The notes under the pieces: generated by a model
What the model was told of the DNA's origin: nothing
The model's database searches: none
Seen by the model: the letters and a program-made list of their open reading frames with translations, nothing else
Program-made: the position numbers and the translations under genes
Shown here: positions 42,252 to 51,651 of the stretch, in pieces
How positions within the stretch are numbered: position 1 is the first letter of the stretch
Layout: each line of letters starts with the position of its first letter
Source of the DNA: Candidatus Parabacteroides intestinigallinarum
Lineage (GTDB): Bacteria > Bacteroidota > Bacteroidia > Bacteroidales > Tannerellaceae
Assembly (NCBI GenBank): GCA_019114945.1
Contig: DXEN01000059.1
Location: 1 to 64,000, forward strand
DNA length: 64,000 bases
Direction: 5' to 3'

Positions 42252-43307
42252 ATGGATTTGAGCAAACAAATTGTGGCAAGACGTTCACGAATGATTTCTC
42301 TTTGGGTGTCGATCGTCTTTTTTATGCTGATGATCGTAGGAGGCTTTAGTGCGTATCGCATCGCATGGGCCCCGAATTTCCGGCCGCAAGATACTTTTTA
42401 TGTATATATAGATGAGGCAAGGGATTTCGAGGCGCTTTGTCAACAATTGAAAGATTCGGCGGATTGTCGATGGTTGGTTGGCTTTCAATGGCTGAGCGCC
42501 CGTTTTGATTACCCGGAGAATATGCGTACCGGTCGATACGCTGTCCATCCGGGTATGAGCAATCTCGCGTTGTTGAATGATTTGCGCCGTGGTCATCAAG
42601 TCGCTACGCAGGTTACCTTTAATAATATACGACTGAAGGAGGAACTGGCGGAGCGGATCGACCGGCAATTGATGCTCTCGAAAGCGGATTTGTTGTATCT
42701 GTTGAATGATTCCGCTTATTGTGATTCTTTGGGATTCACGGTGGAGACAATACTGACGCTTTTTCTTCCGAATACGTACGAGGTTTATTGGAACTTGTCG
42801 GCTCGTCGGTTTATGAGCCGGATGAAGCGGGAGTACGATGCGTTTTGGAATGCCAAACGCTTGGAAAAAGCTCGGAATGCCGGCCTTACGCCGGTTGAGG
42901 TATCTATCTTGGCTTCTATTGTAGAAGAGGAGACCGCCGTGCCTGATGAGTATCCTATCGTAGCAGGACTTTATATCAATCGCTTGCGTGCCGGGATTCC
43001 CTTGCAAGCCGATCCGACAGTGAAGTTCGCCGTGGGTGATTTCTCTTTGCGGCGCATCTTGTTCGAGCATCTGGAGGTGGATTCTCCGTATAATACCTAT
43101 AAACATACCGGTTTGCCGCCTGGCCCTTTGCGGATTCCTTCTATTGAAAGCTTGGAGGGGGTATTAAACTATGCGCGTCATCGGTATTTCTATATGTGCG
43201 CGAAGGAGGATTTGTCCGGTAGGCATAATTTTGCCAAGACCTTGGCCGAGCACAACCGGAATGCGCATCGTTATCAATCCGAGCTGAACCGTCGGAAGAT
43301 CCGGTAG
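42252..43307 (+). CDS. mltG: Endolytic murein transglycosylase
   Basis: A 351-residue YceG/MltG protein that cuts nascent glycan strands at the membrane and sets their length. One transmembrane helix (about 15-38) precedes a LysM-like part and the catalytic domain: LASIVEEETAVPDEYPIV holds the catalytic Glu, then GLYINRLRAGIPLQADP and PYNTYKHTGLPPGPLRIPS. It is divergent from tRNA-Ser. It may act with the class A PBP encoded just before, but the two are separate units. Confidence 0.93.
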   Translation: MDLSKQIVARRSRMISLWVSIVFFMLMIVGGFSAYRIAWAPNFRPQDTFYVYIDEARDFEALCQQLKDSADCRWLVGFQWLSARFDYPENMRTGRYAVHPGMSNLALLNDLRRGHQVATQVTFNNIRLKEELAERIDRQLMLSKADLLYLLNDSAYCDSLGFTVETILTLFLPNTYEVYWNLSARRFMSRMKREYDAFWNAKRLEKARNAGLTPVEVSILASIVEEETAVPDEYPIVAGLYINRLRAGIPLQADPTVKFAVGDFSLRRILFEHLEVDSPYNTYKHTGLPPGPLRIPSIESLEGVLNYARHRYFYMCAKEDLSGRHNFAKTLAEHNRNAHRYQSELNRRKIR

Positions 43308-43386
43308 CGTCGCTTGTGGAGTGGCTGTCTTGGGGTGTTTTGGGCTTTTACCGGGAAGAAATAGATTCTCATTGCTTAAAAAAACG

Positions 43387-43394
43387 TATCTTTG
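43387..43394 (+). promoter_or_regulatory. -7 box of iorAB
   Basis: TATCTTTG matches TAnnTTTG, 46 nt before the iorA ATG. Confidence 0.6.
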
Positions 43395-43440
43395 GCGGTT
43401 GTTTGATAAAGAATAATCATTATTTAAGTAAGTAATATAC

Positions 43441-45042
43441 ATGGAAAAACATCTATTTTTAGGGGATGAGGCGATCGCGCAAGCCGCGATCGACGCGGGT
43501 TTATCGGGCGTGTACGCCTATCCGGGAACCCCTTCTACGGAGATTACGGAATATATCCAGAACTCTCCTATCGCGCGAGAGCGTGGTATACACAGCCACT
43601 GGAGCGCGAACGAGAAGACCGCGATGGAAGCGGCTTTGGGTATGAGTTATGCGGGTAAGCGGTCGCTTTGCTGCATGAAGCATGTTGGTATGAACGTGGC
43701 TGCTGATTGTTTCATGAACGCGGCGATGAGCGGTATCAACGGAGGTATGATTATCGTCACGGCGGACGATCCTTCCATGCACTCCTCGCAAAACGAGCAG
43801 GACAACCGTCTGTATGGCCATTTCGCTATGCTGCCGATGTTGGAGCCATCGAACCAGCAAGAGGCTTACGATATGGTGTATCACGGTTTTGAGTTGTCTG
43901 AGCGATTGGGATATCCTATTTTGTTGCGCATCACGACGCGTATGGCGCATTCGCGTGCCGGGGTCGAGACCGCGGCGCTTCGTGAGGAGAACGAGATGAA
44001 TTGTCCGGCGGATGGCCGTCAACGTTATATCTTGCTTCCCGCATTGGCACGGAAACGTTTCCGGGCTTTGATCGAGGCGCAAGATGTCTTTATGGAAGCC
44101 TCGGAGCAATCCGCTTATAATCAGTATTTCGACGCTTCGGATAAGTCGTTGGGTGTGATTACGACCGGTATCGCGTTCAACTATCTGTCAGAGAATTATC
44201 CGGAGGGTTTCACGCATCCGGTATTGAAGATCGCGCAATATCCGATTCCCCGGAAGCTGGTGGAACGGCTCGTGGAGGAGTGCGACGAGATTTTGGTGTT
44301 GGAAGAGGGTTATCCGTATGTGGAGGAGCAATTGAAAGGTTTCTTGGCGAATGGCCCTTGCGTTCACGGTCGTTTGGATGGTACGCTTCAACGGGATGGC
44401 GAGTTGACACCGGATGCCGTGGGGCAGGCCTTGGGTAAGACGATTGAGCGTTATTACGCGATTCCCGAGATCGTGGAGCAACGGCCGCCCGCTCTGTGCC
44501 AGGGTTGTGGGCACCGCGATATGTACGAGGCCTTGAACGAGGTGGTCGCCGAGTATGGTGGCGCCGCGAAAGTGTTTGGTGATATCGGTTGCTATACCTT
44601 GGGCGCTTTGCCTCCTTTCCGTGCGATTGATTCATGCATCGATATGGGTGCCTCTATCACGATGGCGAAAGGCGCGGCCGACGCGGGTGTGTTCCCTGCG
44701 ATTTCCGTGATTGGCGATTCTACTTTCACGCACTCGGGTATGACCGGATTGTTGGATTGCGTGAACGAGAACACGAATATCACCATCGTAATCTCGGACA
44801 ACGAGACGACGGCGATGACCGGCGGGCAGGACTCCGCGGGTACCGGTCGCTTGGAGTCTATCTGCGCCGGTATTGGTGTTGATCCCGCGCATATCCGCGT
44901 TATGATTCCGCTGAAGAAGAATTACGAGGAGATGAAGCGGATTATCCGCGAGGAAATCGAGTATAAGGGCGTGTCGGTGTTGATCCCGCGCCGTGAGTGT
45001 ATCCAGACATTAGCCAGAAAGAAAAAAGCGAGCAAGAAATGA
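43441..45042 (+). CDS. iorA: Indolepyruvate:ferredoxin oxidoreductase alpha subunit, without ferredoxin domain
   Basis: A 533-residue thiamine-diphosphate enzyme subunit that oxidises aryl pyruvates from amino-acid breakdown to aryl-acetyl-CoA. The N-terminal pyrimidine-binding part has GLSGVYAYPGTPSTEI and WSANEKTAMEAALGMSYAG. The C-terminal TPP domain has CQGCGHRDMYEAL and GDSTFTHSGMTGLLD with NETTAMTGGQDS. Canonical archaeal IorA ends in a ferredoxin domain with two 4Fe-4S clusters; here the chain stops at LARKKKASKK with no such cysteines, so electrons must leave another way. It overlaps iorB by 4 bp. Confidence 0.93.
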   Translation: MEKHLFLGDEAIAQAAIDAGLSGVYAYPGTPSTEITEYIQNSPIARERGIHSHWSANEKTAMEAALGMSYAGKRSLCCMKHVGMNVAADCFMNAAMSGINGGMIIVTADDPSMHSSQNEQDNRLYGHFAMLPMLEPSNQQEAYDMVYHGFELSERLGYPILLRITTRMAHSRAGVETAALREENEMNCPADGRQRYILLPALARKRFRALIEAQDVFMEASEQSAYNQYFDASDKSLGVITTGIAFNYLSENYPEGFTHPVLKIAQYPIPRKLVERLVEECDEILVLEEGYPYVEEQLKGFLANGPCVHGRLDGTLQRDGELTPDAVGQALGKTIERYYAIPEIVEQRPPALCQGCGHRDMYEALNEVVAEYGGAAKVFGDIGCYTLGALPPFRAIDSCIDMGASITMAKGAADAGVFPAISVIGDSTFTHSGMTGLLDCVNENTNITIVISDNETTAMTGGQDSAGTGRLESICAGIGVDPAHIRVMIPLKKNYEEMKRIIREEIEYKGVSVLIPRRECIQTLARKKKASKK

Positions 45043-45620
45043 AAACAGATATTATTTTGTCGGGCGTAGGGGGACAAGGTATCCTCTCTATCGCCGCCGT
45101 AATTGGCGAGGCCGCCTTGGAAGAGGGGCTGTATATGAAACAGGCGGAGGTACACGGGATGAGCCAGCGAGGAGGCGATGTGCAATCGAACTTGCGACTC
45201 TCGGATGAGCCGATCGCGTCGGATTTGATTCCGCTGGGACATGCGGATTTGATTATCTCTCTCGAACCGATGGAGAGCTTGCGTTATCTGCCTTATCTGC
45301 GGAAAGAGGGCTGGTTGGTGACCAATTCGCGTCCGTTTATCAATATCCCGCGCTATCCGGAGACGGAGCGGTTGGAAGCGGAGCTGGCGAAGTTGCCGCA
45401 CACGGTCGTACTCGATGTGGAGCAACTCGCGAAGGAGGCCGGTTCCGTACGGGCGGCGAATATCGTGATGTTGGGCGCCGCTACGCCGTTCCTCGGCATC
45501 GATTACGAGAAAATCGAGGAGGGAATCCGTCGTATCTTCGGGCGGAAGGGCGAGGAGGTTGTCGCCATGAACCTGAAGGCGCTTAAGGCGGGCTTTGATA
45601 AGGCTAACGAGCGGAAGTAA
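45039..45620 (+). CDS. iorB: Indolepyruvate:ferredoxin oxidoreductase beta subunit
   Basis: A 193-residue gamma-domain subunit. DIILSGVGGQGILSIAAVIG at the N-terminus and KQAEVHGMSQRGGDVQSNLR are the family signatures. It starts in an ATGA overlap with iorA, so the two are translationally coupled and form the alpha-beta enzyme. It ends before a strong terminator. Confidence 0.95.
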   Translation: MKTDIILSGVGGQGILSIAAVIGEAALEEGLYMKQAEVHGMSQRGGDVQSNLRLSDEPIASDLIPLGHADLIISLEPMESLRYLPYLRKEGWLVTNSRPFINIPRYPETERLEAELAKLPHTVVLDVEQLAKEAGSVRAANIVMLGAATPFLGIDYEKIEEGIRRIFGRKGEEVVAMNLKALKAGFDKANERK

Positions 45621-45649
45621 GTCCGTTCGCGAAAGAAATAGGGTATTAG

Positions 45650-45712
45650 CGCGTGTAAATCCAGTATCTGCGCGAGAAAGAGCGTAGGTATTGGATTTAC
45701 ATGCGTTTTTTT
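45650..45712 (+). terminator. Terminator after iorAB
   Basis: A long hairpin of about 25 bp: CGTGTAAATCCAGTATCT pairs with AGGTATTGGATTTACATG, allowing G-U pairs, then TTTTTTT. The rest of the 201-bp gap to the next gene has a weak -7 box and nothing else. Confidence 0.85.
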
Positions 45713-45821
45713 GTGATCGGGCAGATGCGCGTGTCTGTACGTTCTTAAATTTTAGCCGATGCGAGCGTTCTTGTTCCATTAGAATTTCGTAAGTTCGCGT
45801 GAATCTTAAAAAAAGGATGCT

Positions 45822-46331
45822 ATGAGAAAGCTTTTAGTATGGAGTATTTTGTGTGTGATGGCTTTGGCGGTAAGGGCGCAAGAGGATAACGCGGATATCG
45901 TGAAGCTGGGTGACCGGATGCCTGCGTTTACGATTACACGGGACAATGGCGCTACGATTTCTTCTTCCTCGTTCGACGGGAAGGTTATCTTGATTAATTT
46001 CTTCGCCACGTGGTGCCCGCCTTGCCAGAAGGAACTGGCGGACGTGCAGAAGAGCTTGTGGCCGAAGTATAAGGATCGCGATGATTTCGTCCTGTTGGTT
46101 GTCGGGCGCGAGCATACGGACGCCGACTTGGTGAAGTACAACGAGCGGAAAGGTTTCGATTTCCCGTTGTATCCCGATAAGAACCGGGCGATATTCGGGG
46201 CTTTCGCCAAGAACTTGATTCCCCGTAGTTATCTGGTAGGGAAGGACGGACAGGTCGTTTACGTGACGAAGGGATATACCGCCGAGGAGTTCGCCGAGCT
46301 GATGGAACAGATAGAGAAAGCCTTAAAGTGA
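45822..46331 (+). CDS. TlpA/ResA-like thioredoxin
   Basis: A 169-residue exported thiol-disulfide protein with signal peptide LLVWSILCVMALAVRAQ. The AhpC/TSA-thioredoxin domain has FFATWCPPCQKELADVQ with the WCPPC site of the TlpA/ResA group and a SYLVGKDGQVVYV strand near the end; the cis-proline is in LIPRSYLV. It is the first gene of an operon with an EFR1-like protein (7-bp gap) and an SDR. Confidence 0.9.
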   Translation: MRKLLVWSILCVMALAVRAQEDNADIVKLGDRMPAFTITRDNGATISSSSFDGKVILINFFATWCPPCQKELADVQKSLWPKYKDRDDFVLLVVGREHTDADLVKYNERKGFDFPLYPDKNRAIFGAFAKNLIPRSYLVGKDGQVVYVTKGYTAEEFAELMEQIEKALK

Positions 46332-46338
46332 ACAGCAG

Positions 46339-47127
46339 ATGAGATATAAGACCGTACATTTGATTTATTTCTCCCCGACGCATACCTCGGCGAAGATCGC
46401 CTATGCGATCGCGGAGGGAATGGCGACGGTGATGATGTCCGAGTCGAACGTCACGTTCGACGCGCCGGCCGCGGAGGAGGATATCGACGACGAGCTGACT
46501 ATCGTGGCCGCTCCCGTGTATGGTGGCCGGGTGGCGGAGACAGCCGTGGAACGCTTTCGGATGTTTCGCTCCATGCATCACGCTCCGGTTGTCCCTGTCG
46601 TGTTGTATGGGAACCGGGATTACGAGGACGCTTTGCGCGAGTTGTGCGACTTGATGACCGAGCAGGGGTTCCTGCCGGTGGCGGCGGGCGCTTTCGTGGG
46701 CGAGCATTCCTTTAGCCGGAAGGATATGCCGGTGGCCGAGGGACGTCCGGACGAGCGGGATATCGCGGTCGCGGTGGATTTCGGGCGGCGTATCATCGAT
46801 AAGCTGGAGCAGGTGTCGTGCATAGAGTGTTTGCCCGCGTTGCACGTAAAGGGAAATTATCCGTATCGGGAGAAATCGCCTTCTACGCCGATGGCTCCCG
46901 TTACGGACTCGGCGTTGTGTACCCGGTGCGGTTATTGCGTGGATGTGTGTCCGACGCGCGCGATTACGCCGACCGACGAGGGAATGTATAGCGATCCGGC
47001 GTTGTGTATCAAATGCTGCGCGTGCGTGAAGGAGTGTCCCGAGGGGGCGCGTACGTTCGACACGCCATTTACGGCGATGTTGCATAAGAATTTTAGCGCG
47101 CGTCGGGAGCCGGAGTGCTTTTTGTAA
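46339..47127 (+). CDS. EFR1-like flavodoxin-ferredoxin protein
   Basis: A 262-residue fusion of a flavodoxin-like domain (1-165, IYFSPTHTSAKIAYAI and VAAPVYGGRVAET) with a two-cluster ferredoxin domain (CTRCGYCVDVCPTRAI and CIKCCACVKECPEGAR). Such EFR1 proteins shuttle electrons in the cytoplasm; the substrate is unknown. The FMN loop SPTHTS is intact. Confidence 0.88.
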   Translation: MRYKTVHLIYFSPTHTSAKIAYAIAEGMATVMMSESNVTFDAPAAEEDIDDELTIVAAPVYGGRVAETAVERFRMFRSMHHAPVVPVVLYGNRDYEDALRELCDLMTEQGFLPVAAGAFVGEHSFSRKDMPVAEGRPDERDIAVAVDFGRRIIDKLEQVSCIECLPALHVKGNYPYREKSPSTPMAPVTDSALCTRCGYCVDVCPTRAITPTDEGMYSDPALCIKCCACVKECPEGARTFDTPFTAMLHKNFSARREPECFL

Positions 47128-47160
47128 ACGAGTGGGTTTAATTACGAGAATGAGGAAGAT

Positions 47161-47892
47161 ATGAGATATGCGTTAGTGACGGGAGGCTCCCGCGGGCTGG
47201 GCCGTGCGATTTGCCTGCGGATCGCCCGGATGGGCATTCCCGTTATCATTAATTATCAGTCGAACGAGGCGGCGGCCGAGGAGACGCTGCGGCTGGTCGA
47301 GGCGGAAGGCGGCTCGGCGGAGCTGGCGCGGTTCGACGTGCGTGTCAAGGAAGAGGTAGAGGCGGCCCTGGCTCGTTGGGAGGCGGCGCATCCCGATGAT
47401 TACATCGCCTACTTGGTCAATAACGCCGGCATACGGCGGGACAACTTGCTGTATATGATGCCGGAGGAGGATTGGCACGACGTGCTCCAAATCACGCTGG
47501 ATGGTTTCTTCTACGTCACCCGCTGTTTGTTGCCGAGGATGATGCGCCGCAAGCATGGCGGGCGGATCGTGAACATGGCGTCGCTCTCGGGGCTGCGGGG
47601 GACGCCGGGGCAAGCCAATTATAGCGCGGCGAAGGCGGCGCTCGTCGGGGCGACCAAGGCCTTGGCGCTGGAGGTCGCCGCGCGCGACGTGACGGTCAAC
47701 GCCGTGGCGCCCGGTTTCATAGAGACCGATATGACGAGGGACCTGCCGCGCGAGGAGCTGGAGAAGGAGGTGCCGATGCGCCGCTTCGGCAAGCCGGAGG
47801 AGGTAGCCGCCCTCGTCGGCTTCTTGTTGTCCGACGAGGCCGCCTACATCACGGGCGAGGTCATCTCTATCAATGGCGGGTTATATACGTGA
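47161..47892 (+). CDS. Short-chain dehydrogenase, 3-oxoacyl-ACP reductase type
   Basis: A 243-residue SDR close to FabG. TGGSRGLGRAICLRIAR is the NADPH loop, NNAG is in LVNNAGIRRDN, and the catalytic triad is S (MASLSGLRG), Y and K in YSAAKAALVGA. PGFIETDM and GGLYT at the end are typical of FabG. It is probably in fatty-acid or polyketide-like synthesis, but a distinct substrate is possible because no fab genes surround it. It is third in the tlpA-EFR1 group and convergent with glpK, 11 bp apart. Confidence 0.85.
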   Translation: MRYALVTGGSRGLGRAICLRIARMGIPVIINYQSNEAAAEETLRLVEAEGGSAELARFDVRVKEEVEAALARWEAAHPDDYIAYLVNNAGIRRDNLLYMMPEEDWHDVLQITLDGFFYVTRCLLPRMMRRKHGGRIVNMASLSGLRGTPGQANYSAAKAALVGATKALALEVAARDVTVNAVAPGFIETDMTRDLPREELEKEVPMRRFGKPEEVAALVGFLLSDEAAYITGEVISINGGLYT

Positions 47893-47903
47893 GAAGGGGG
47901 GCG

Positions 47904-49403
47904 CTATTCCGCCCAGTCGAGCGAGCGTCCCACCGCCTTGTGCCACTCCCGCAGGTAGCTTCGGGAGTCCTCTTCCCGCATTTGGGGCGTGAATACCTTG
48001 TCCATGTCCCATTGTTCTTTCAATTCGTCGATGTCTTTCCAATAACCGACGGCCAGCCCCGCCAGATAGGCGGCGCCGAGCGCCGTCGTCTCCAATACCC
48101 GCGGGCGGACCACGGGGCAACGGCTGATGTCCGCCTGGAACTGCATCAGGAAATTGTTGGCTATCGCCCCGCCGTCCACGCGGATTTCTCTCGGCCTCGC
48201 GTCGATGTCGTTCTCCATCGCCTTCAGCACGTCGTACACTTGGTAGCAAATGCCTTCCAGGGCGGCGCGGGTGACGTGGGCCGCCGTGGTGCCGCGCGTG
48301 ATGCCGATGATGGCCCCGCGGGCGTATTGATCCCAGTAGGGAGCGCCCAGCCCGGTCAGCGCGGGGACGAAGTAGACGCCTCCGTTGTCCGGCACGGAGC
48401 GGGCGATTTGTTCCGTGGAGGCCGCCGTGGTGATGAGGTCAAGCCCGTCTCGCAGCCATTGCACCACCGCTCCGCCCACGAATACGCTTCCTTCCAGCGC
48501 GTACGTGACGCGGTCGCCCAGCCGCCAGGCGATGGTGCTTAGCAGGTTGTTCCGCGAGAAAATGAGGTTGTCGCCCGTGTTGAGCATCATGAAGCAGCCC
48601 GTCCCATACGTGGTCTTGATCATGCCCGCGTCGGCGCACAGCTGGCCGAAGAGGGCCGCCTGCTGGTCGCCCGCCATGCCCGATAGCGGGATCCCGTGCC
48701 CGAAGATAGGGGTGGAGGTCTCGCCGTACACCTCGCTGCAGCCCCTTACCTCCGGCATCATCGAGGCGGGGATGCCGAACAGCTCCAGCAGCTCGGGGTC
48801 CCAGCGGGATGTCTCGATGTTGAACAGCATGGTGCGCGAGGCGTTCGTCGCGTCCGTGACGAACATCCCTCCCCGCGTCAGCTTCCAGGCGAGCCACGTA
48901 TCCACCGTCCCGAAGCACAATTCGCCCCGGTCGGCCCGCTCGCGGGCGCCTTTCACGTTGTCGAGGATCCACTTGATTTTCGTGGCGGAGAAATAGGCGT
49001 CGATCACCAAGCCCGTCTTCCGCCGGATGCGCTCCGCCCAGCCTTTCGCTTTCAGCTCCTCGCAATAGTCGGCGGTGCGGCGGTCTTGCCATACGATGGC
49101 GTTGTAGATGGGGAAGCCGGTCTCCCGGTCCCACACGATGGTCGTCTCGCGCTGGTTGGCGATGCCGATGCAGGCGATGTGGCGGTCCGTCACGTCCGCC
49201 TTGTCCATCACCTCCCGGATGACGGACGATTGCGTGTACCAAATCTCGTTCGGGTCTTGCTCCACCCATCCGGGATTGGGGAAATAGGGAGGGAGCGGTT
49301 TCTGCGCCAGGGTGATGATTCGCCCCTGGTGGTTGAACAGGATGGCGCGCGAGCTGGTTGTCCCTTGGTCGATCGCCAATACGTATTGATTGCGGTTGTT
49401 CAT
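47904..49403 (-). CDS. glpK: Glycerol kinase
   Basis: A 499-residue FGGY-family kinase making glycerol 3-phosphate. [18 protein letters not shown] is the N-terminal phosphate loop, [17 protein letters not shown] and [12 protein letters not shown] follow, and [11 protein letters not shown] and [16 protein letters not shown] are the C-terminal signatures. No glpF or glpD is adjacent. It lies 34 bp downstream of the cation efflux gene on the same strand. Confidence 0.96.
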   Translation of the reverse strand: MNNRNQYVLAIDQGTTSSRAILFNHQGRIITLAQKPLPPYFPNPGWVEQDPNEIWYTQSSVIREVMDKADVTDRHIACIGIANQRETTIVWDRETGFPIYNAIVWQDRRTADYCEELKAKGWAERIRRKTGLVIDAYFSATKIKWILDNVKGARERADRGELCFGTVDTWLAWKLTRGGMFVTDATNASRTMLFNIETSRWDPELLELFGIPASMMPEVRGCSEVYGETSTPIFGHGIPLSGMAGDQQAALFGQLCADAGMIKTTYGTGCFMMLNTGDNLIFSRNNLLSTIAWRLGDRVTYALEGSVFVGGAVVQWLRDGLDLITTAASTEQIARSVPDNGGVYFVPALTGLGAPYWDQYARGAIIGITRGTTAAHVTRAALEGICYQVYDVLKAMENDIDARPREIRVDGGAIANNFLMQFQADISRCPVVRPRVLETTALGAAYLAGLAVGYWKDIDELKEQWDMDKVFTPQMREEDSRSYLREWHKAVGRSLDWAE

Positions 49404-49437
49404 GGTGACTGGTTTATTTTAATCGATTGTTCGTATC

Positions 49438-50433
49438 TTATGTCTCCGGTTCGCTGTCCGTGAAGGTCGTCACGTCGATGGGCTTCCGCTCCTTGAAGGC
49501 TGTCTTCCGGTGCGGGCAGCCGGGCAACGGGCAATAGGCGCATTTGCTTGCCTCGGTGATGTCGCACGGGTCGATGTGCACGGTCAGCTGTATCCGGTTG
49601 TCGTAGCGCTCGTTCAGCGTCTCTTGCAGCGCCCTCCCCAGGCGGTGGCCCTCCTCCACGGTGTAGAACCACGGCACGGTAAGGTCGCAATCGATGTAGA
49701 GCGAGTCGCCCGACTTGATGATTCTCGTGTTGTGTATGTCGATCCACGCCGGCTGGCGCTCCTGGTCGACGATGGCGGCCATCTCCGTCAGCAGCCGCTC
49801 GTCCGCCTCGTCGAGGAGGCCGGTGATGGTCTTGCGCAGGATGGAGACGCCGGTCGCGATGATAATCGCCCCGAACGCGAGGGCGAGCGCGCTATCGATC
49901 CACGACAGCCCGGTGAGGTACAGCGCCAGCAATCCAGCCACCAGGCCGATGGAGGAATAGGTGTCCGATTGCAGGTGCTTGCCGCCGGCCACGAGGGCGA
50001 TGGACTGGTGGCGCTTGCCGACGTGGACGCTGTAGAGGCCCAATAGGTAGTTGACGGCCCCGGAGAGGGCGACAATCCAGATGCCCAGGTCCAGCTGCTG
50101 GATGGCGGAGGGGTAGAACAGGCGCTTCACCGCCTCGTAGATAATCATGATGCCGGCGATGATAATCATGATGCCTTCCGACGAGGCGGATATCAGCTCT
50201 ATCTTGCCATGCCCGAACGGGTGGTCGTGGTCCTTGGGGCGGATGGCCAGGTGAAGGCTGAAAAGGCTGATGGCGCCGGCGGCGACGTTCACGATGCTCT
50301 CCAGGGCGTCCGTCAGGATGCCGACGGAGTTTGTCAGGAAATAGGCGGTGAACTTGGCGACCAGCAAGAGGGCCGACACCGTCACGATCCGGCGTTGTAC
50401 CTTCAGTTTGATGTTATCCGCTTCCACGCTCAT
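49438..50433 (-). CDS. Cation diffusion facilitator (CDF) transporter
   Basis: A 331-residue metal efflux protein. About six transmembrane helices (from about residue 15 to 215) contain DALESIVNVAAGA and DHPFGHGKIELISA in the first half and DTYSSIGLVAGL with SALALAFGAII in the second; the Asp and His residues form the metal site. The C-terminal cytoplasmic domain (about 220-331) ends with a cysteine-rich tail, CAYCPLPGCPHR, that could bind zinc. The metal is not decidable. Confidence 0.9.
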   Translation of the reverse strand: MSVEADNIKLKVQRRIVTVSALLLVAKFTAYFLTNSVGILTDALESIVNVAAGAISLFSLHLAIRPKDHDHPFGHGKIELISASSEGIMIIIAGIMIIYEAVKRLFYPSAIQQLDLGIWIVALSGAVNYLLGLYSVHVGKRHQSIALVAGGKHLQSDTYSSIGLVAGLLALYLTGLSWIDSALALAFGAIIIATGVSILRKTITGLLDEADERLLTEMAAIVDQERQPAWIDIHNTRIIKSGDSLYIDCDLTVPWFYTVEEGHRLGRALQETLNERYDNRIQLTVHIDPCDITEASKCAYCPLPGCPHRKTAFKERKPIDVTTFTDSEPET

Positions 50434-50542
50434 ACGCTCTCTCTCTATTTTACCGTTAAAAATACTTGCCGCCGCGAATATAAGGGAAATGACGGATATC
50501 GCGCGCCTCGCGGCGTAATTTATTGCCGGAAAACCGCCCGGC

Positions 50543-50569
50543 GGCGCCTCGCGGGGGCGGATAGGCGCC
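50543..50569. terminator. GC-rich hairpin between the cation efflux and cupin genes
   Basis: GGCGCCT and AGGCGCC enclose 13 nt, followed on the plus side by TTATT. It may serve as terminator or spacer for the minus-strand cupin gene; support is weak. Confidence 0.4.
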
Positions 50570-50579
50570 TTTATTAGCC

Positions 50580-51092
50580 CTATTCCAACTTGTTGTAATA
50601 TTCATCGGTCACAGGCTCCAGCCATTCATTGGATGTGTTTTCTCCGGGCACCTCAAAGGCGAGATGCGCGAACCAACTGTCCGCCGCCGCTCCATGCCAG
50701 TGCTTCACATTCGCCGGGATATGAACGACATCGCCCGGAAGCATCTGCACGGCAGGCTTTCCCCATTCCTGATACCAGCCCTTTCCGGCTACGCAGACCA
50801 GCATCTGTCCGCCTCCTTTGGTCGCATGATGAATGTGCCAGTTGTTGCGGCAACGCGGCTCGAAAGTGACATTGTTGAACGGTATCTGCTCCTTGGATAT
50901 GGGAGCCAGATAGCTGTTGCCGATGAAATACTTGGCGTAAGCGGTATTCGGTTCGCCGATGGGGAATATCATTTCCCGTTGGAAAGCAGCCTTTCCGTCC
51001 GCTCCCGCCGTCTGTGTAATCTTTTCTTGTGCCATAATTCCTTGAATATTAGTTATTGTTACTACGAATAATAAATACAGTATCTTTTTCAT
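50580..51092 (-). CDS. Secreted cupin-domain protein
   Basis: A 170-residue protein with signal peptide ILYLLFVVTITNIQGIMAQ. The cupin barrel holds HIHHATKGGGQ (metal His residues) and HIPANVKHWHGAAADSWFAH, the second metal motif. Cupins of this type (carboxymuconolactone-decarboxylase neighbours) are common in Bacteroides clusters with hydrolases; the broken hydrolase just upstream fits. No substrate. A -7 box TATCTTTG on the minus strand is at 51130-51137. Confidence 0.85.
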   Translation of the reverse strand: MKKILYLLFVVTITNIQGIMAQEKITQTAGADGKAAFQREMIFPIGEPNTAYAKYFIGNSYLAPISKEQIPFNNVTFEPRCRNNWHIHHATKGGGQMLVCVAGKGWYQEWGKPAVQMLPGDVVHIPANVKHWHGAAADSWFAHLAFEVPGENTSNEWLEPVTDEYYNKLE

Positions 51093-51129
51093 ATTCTTTA
51101 ATTTATTGATTATACCCACTCCTGTGTTG

Positions 51130-51137
51130 CAAAGATA
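51130..51137 (-). promoter_or_regulatory. -7 box of the cupin gene
   Basis: On the minus strand it reads TATCTTTG, a TAnnTTTG match 38 nt before the ATG. Confidence 0.6.
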
Positions 51138-51200
51138 CAGCGGCACGAGACAAAGCAAGATACACATATCCCCGATGTTTGTACCTATTTTACTGAAAAA

Positions 51201-51492
51201 TCAATCCAACCCTTTTTCCCGCAACCAATCATACATCAGTTCCGCCACCTCCGCATTGTTCAAGTCCGACATCGGGAAGTGCGTGTTGCCCGCTACCCAA
51301 AGTCCTTTGCTTGCGCACTGCCGCCATGCCCGCCGGGATGTCTTTGACTGATGATTTACCACTGACGGCTCTCTCTGCCGCCTGCACTTTCTCCAACGCC
51401 GGGGACACGCAGATTGCCGCTCCGGTCAGTGCCGCCGCTTTCAGGAAACCACGGCGGGACATTTCTATTCGGTTGTCACTTTCTTTCTTCAT
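51201..51492 (-). pseudogene. Remnant of a Tat-exported alpha/beta hydrolase
   Basis: The ATG at 51492 opens a frame with a clear Tat signal, MSRRGFLKAAALTGAAI, that continues to about SVKDIPAGMAAVRKQR. It then goes out of frame, while another frame picks up LWVAGNTHFPMSDLNNAEVA and ends in YDWLREKGLD, which resembles the C-terminus of a Bacteroidota alpha/beta hydrolase. A large internal part is missing and the two ends are out of frame by one base. Together this is a deletion plus frameshift of a gene that would have been several hundred codons long. The hydrolase identity rests on the C-terminal tail only. It is upstream of the cupin gene on the same strand. Confidence 0.6.
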
Positions 51493-51651
51493 GATGTGAT
51501 ACCTTTAATTCTCTGCCGCAAAGTTACCGGGCATTCTCTTTGGCAACCGTACCTGAACCACTGATAGAACAACCAATTTCGTAGGTGCATGGGGATAATC
51601 CTTGCCCCGCTCCCCGATTTTCCTTATCTTCGCAAACCTAAAAAGCTATAT

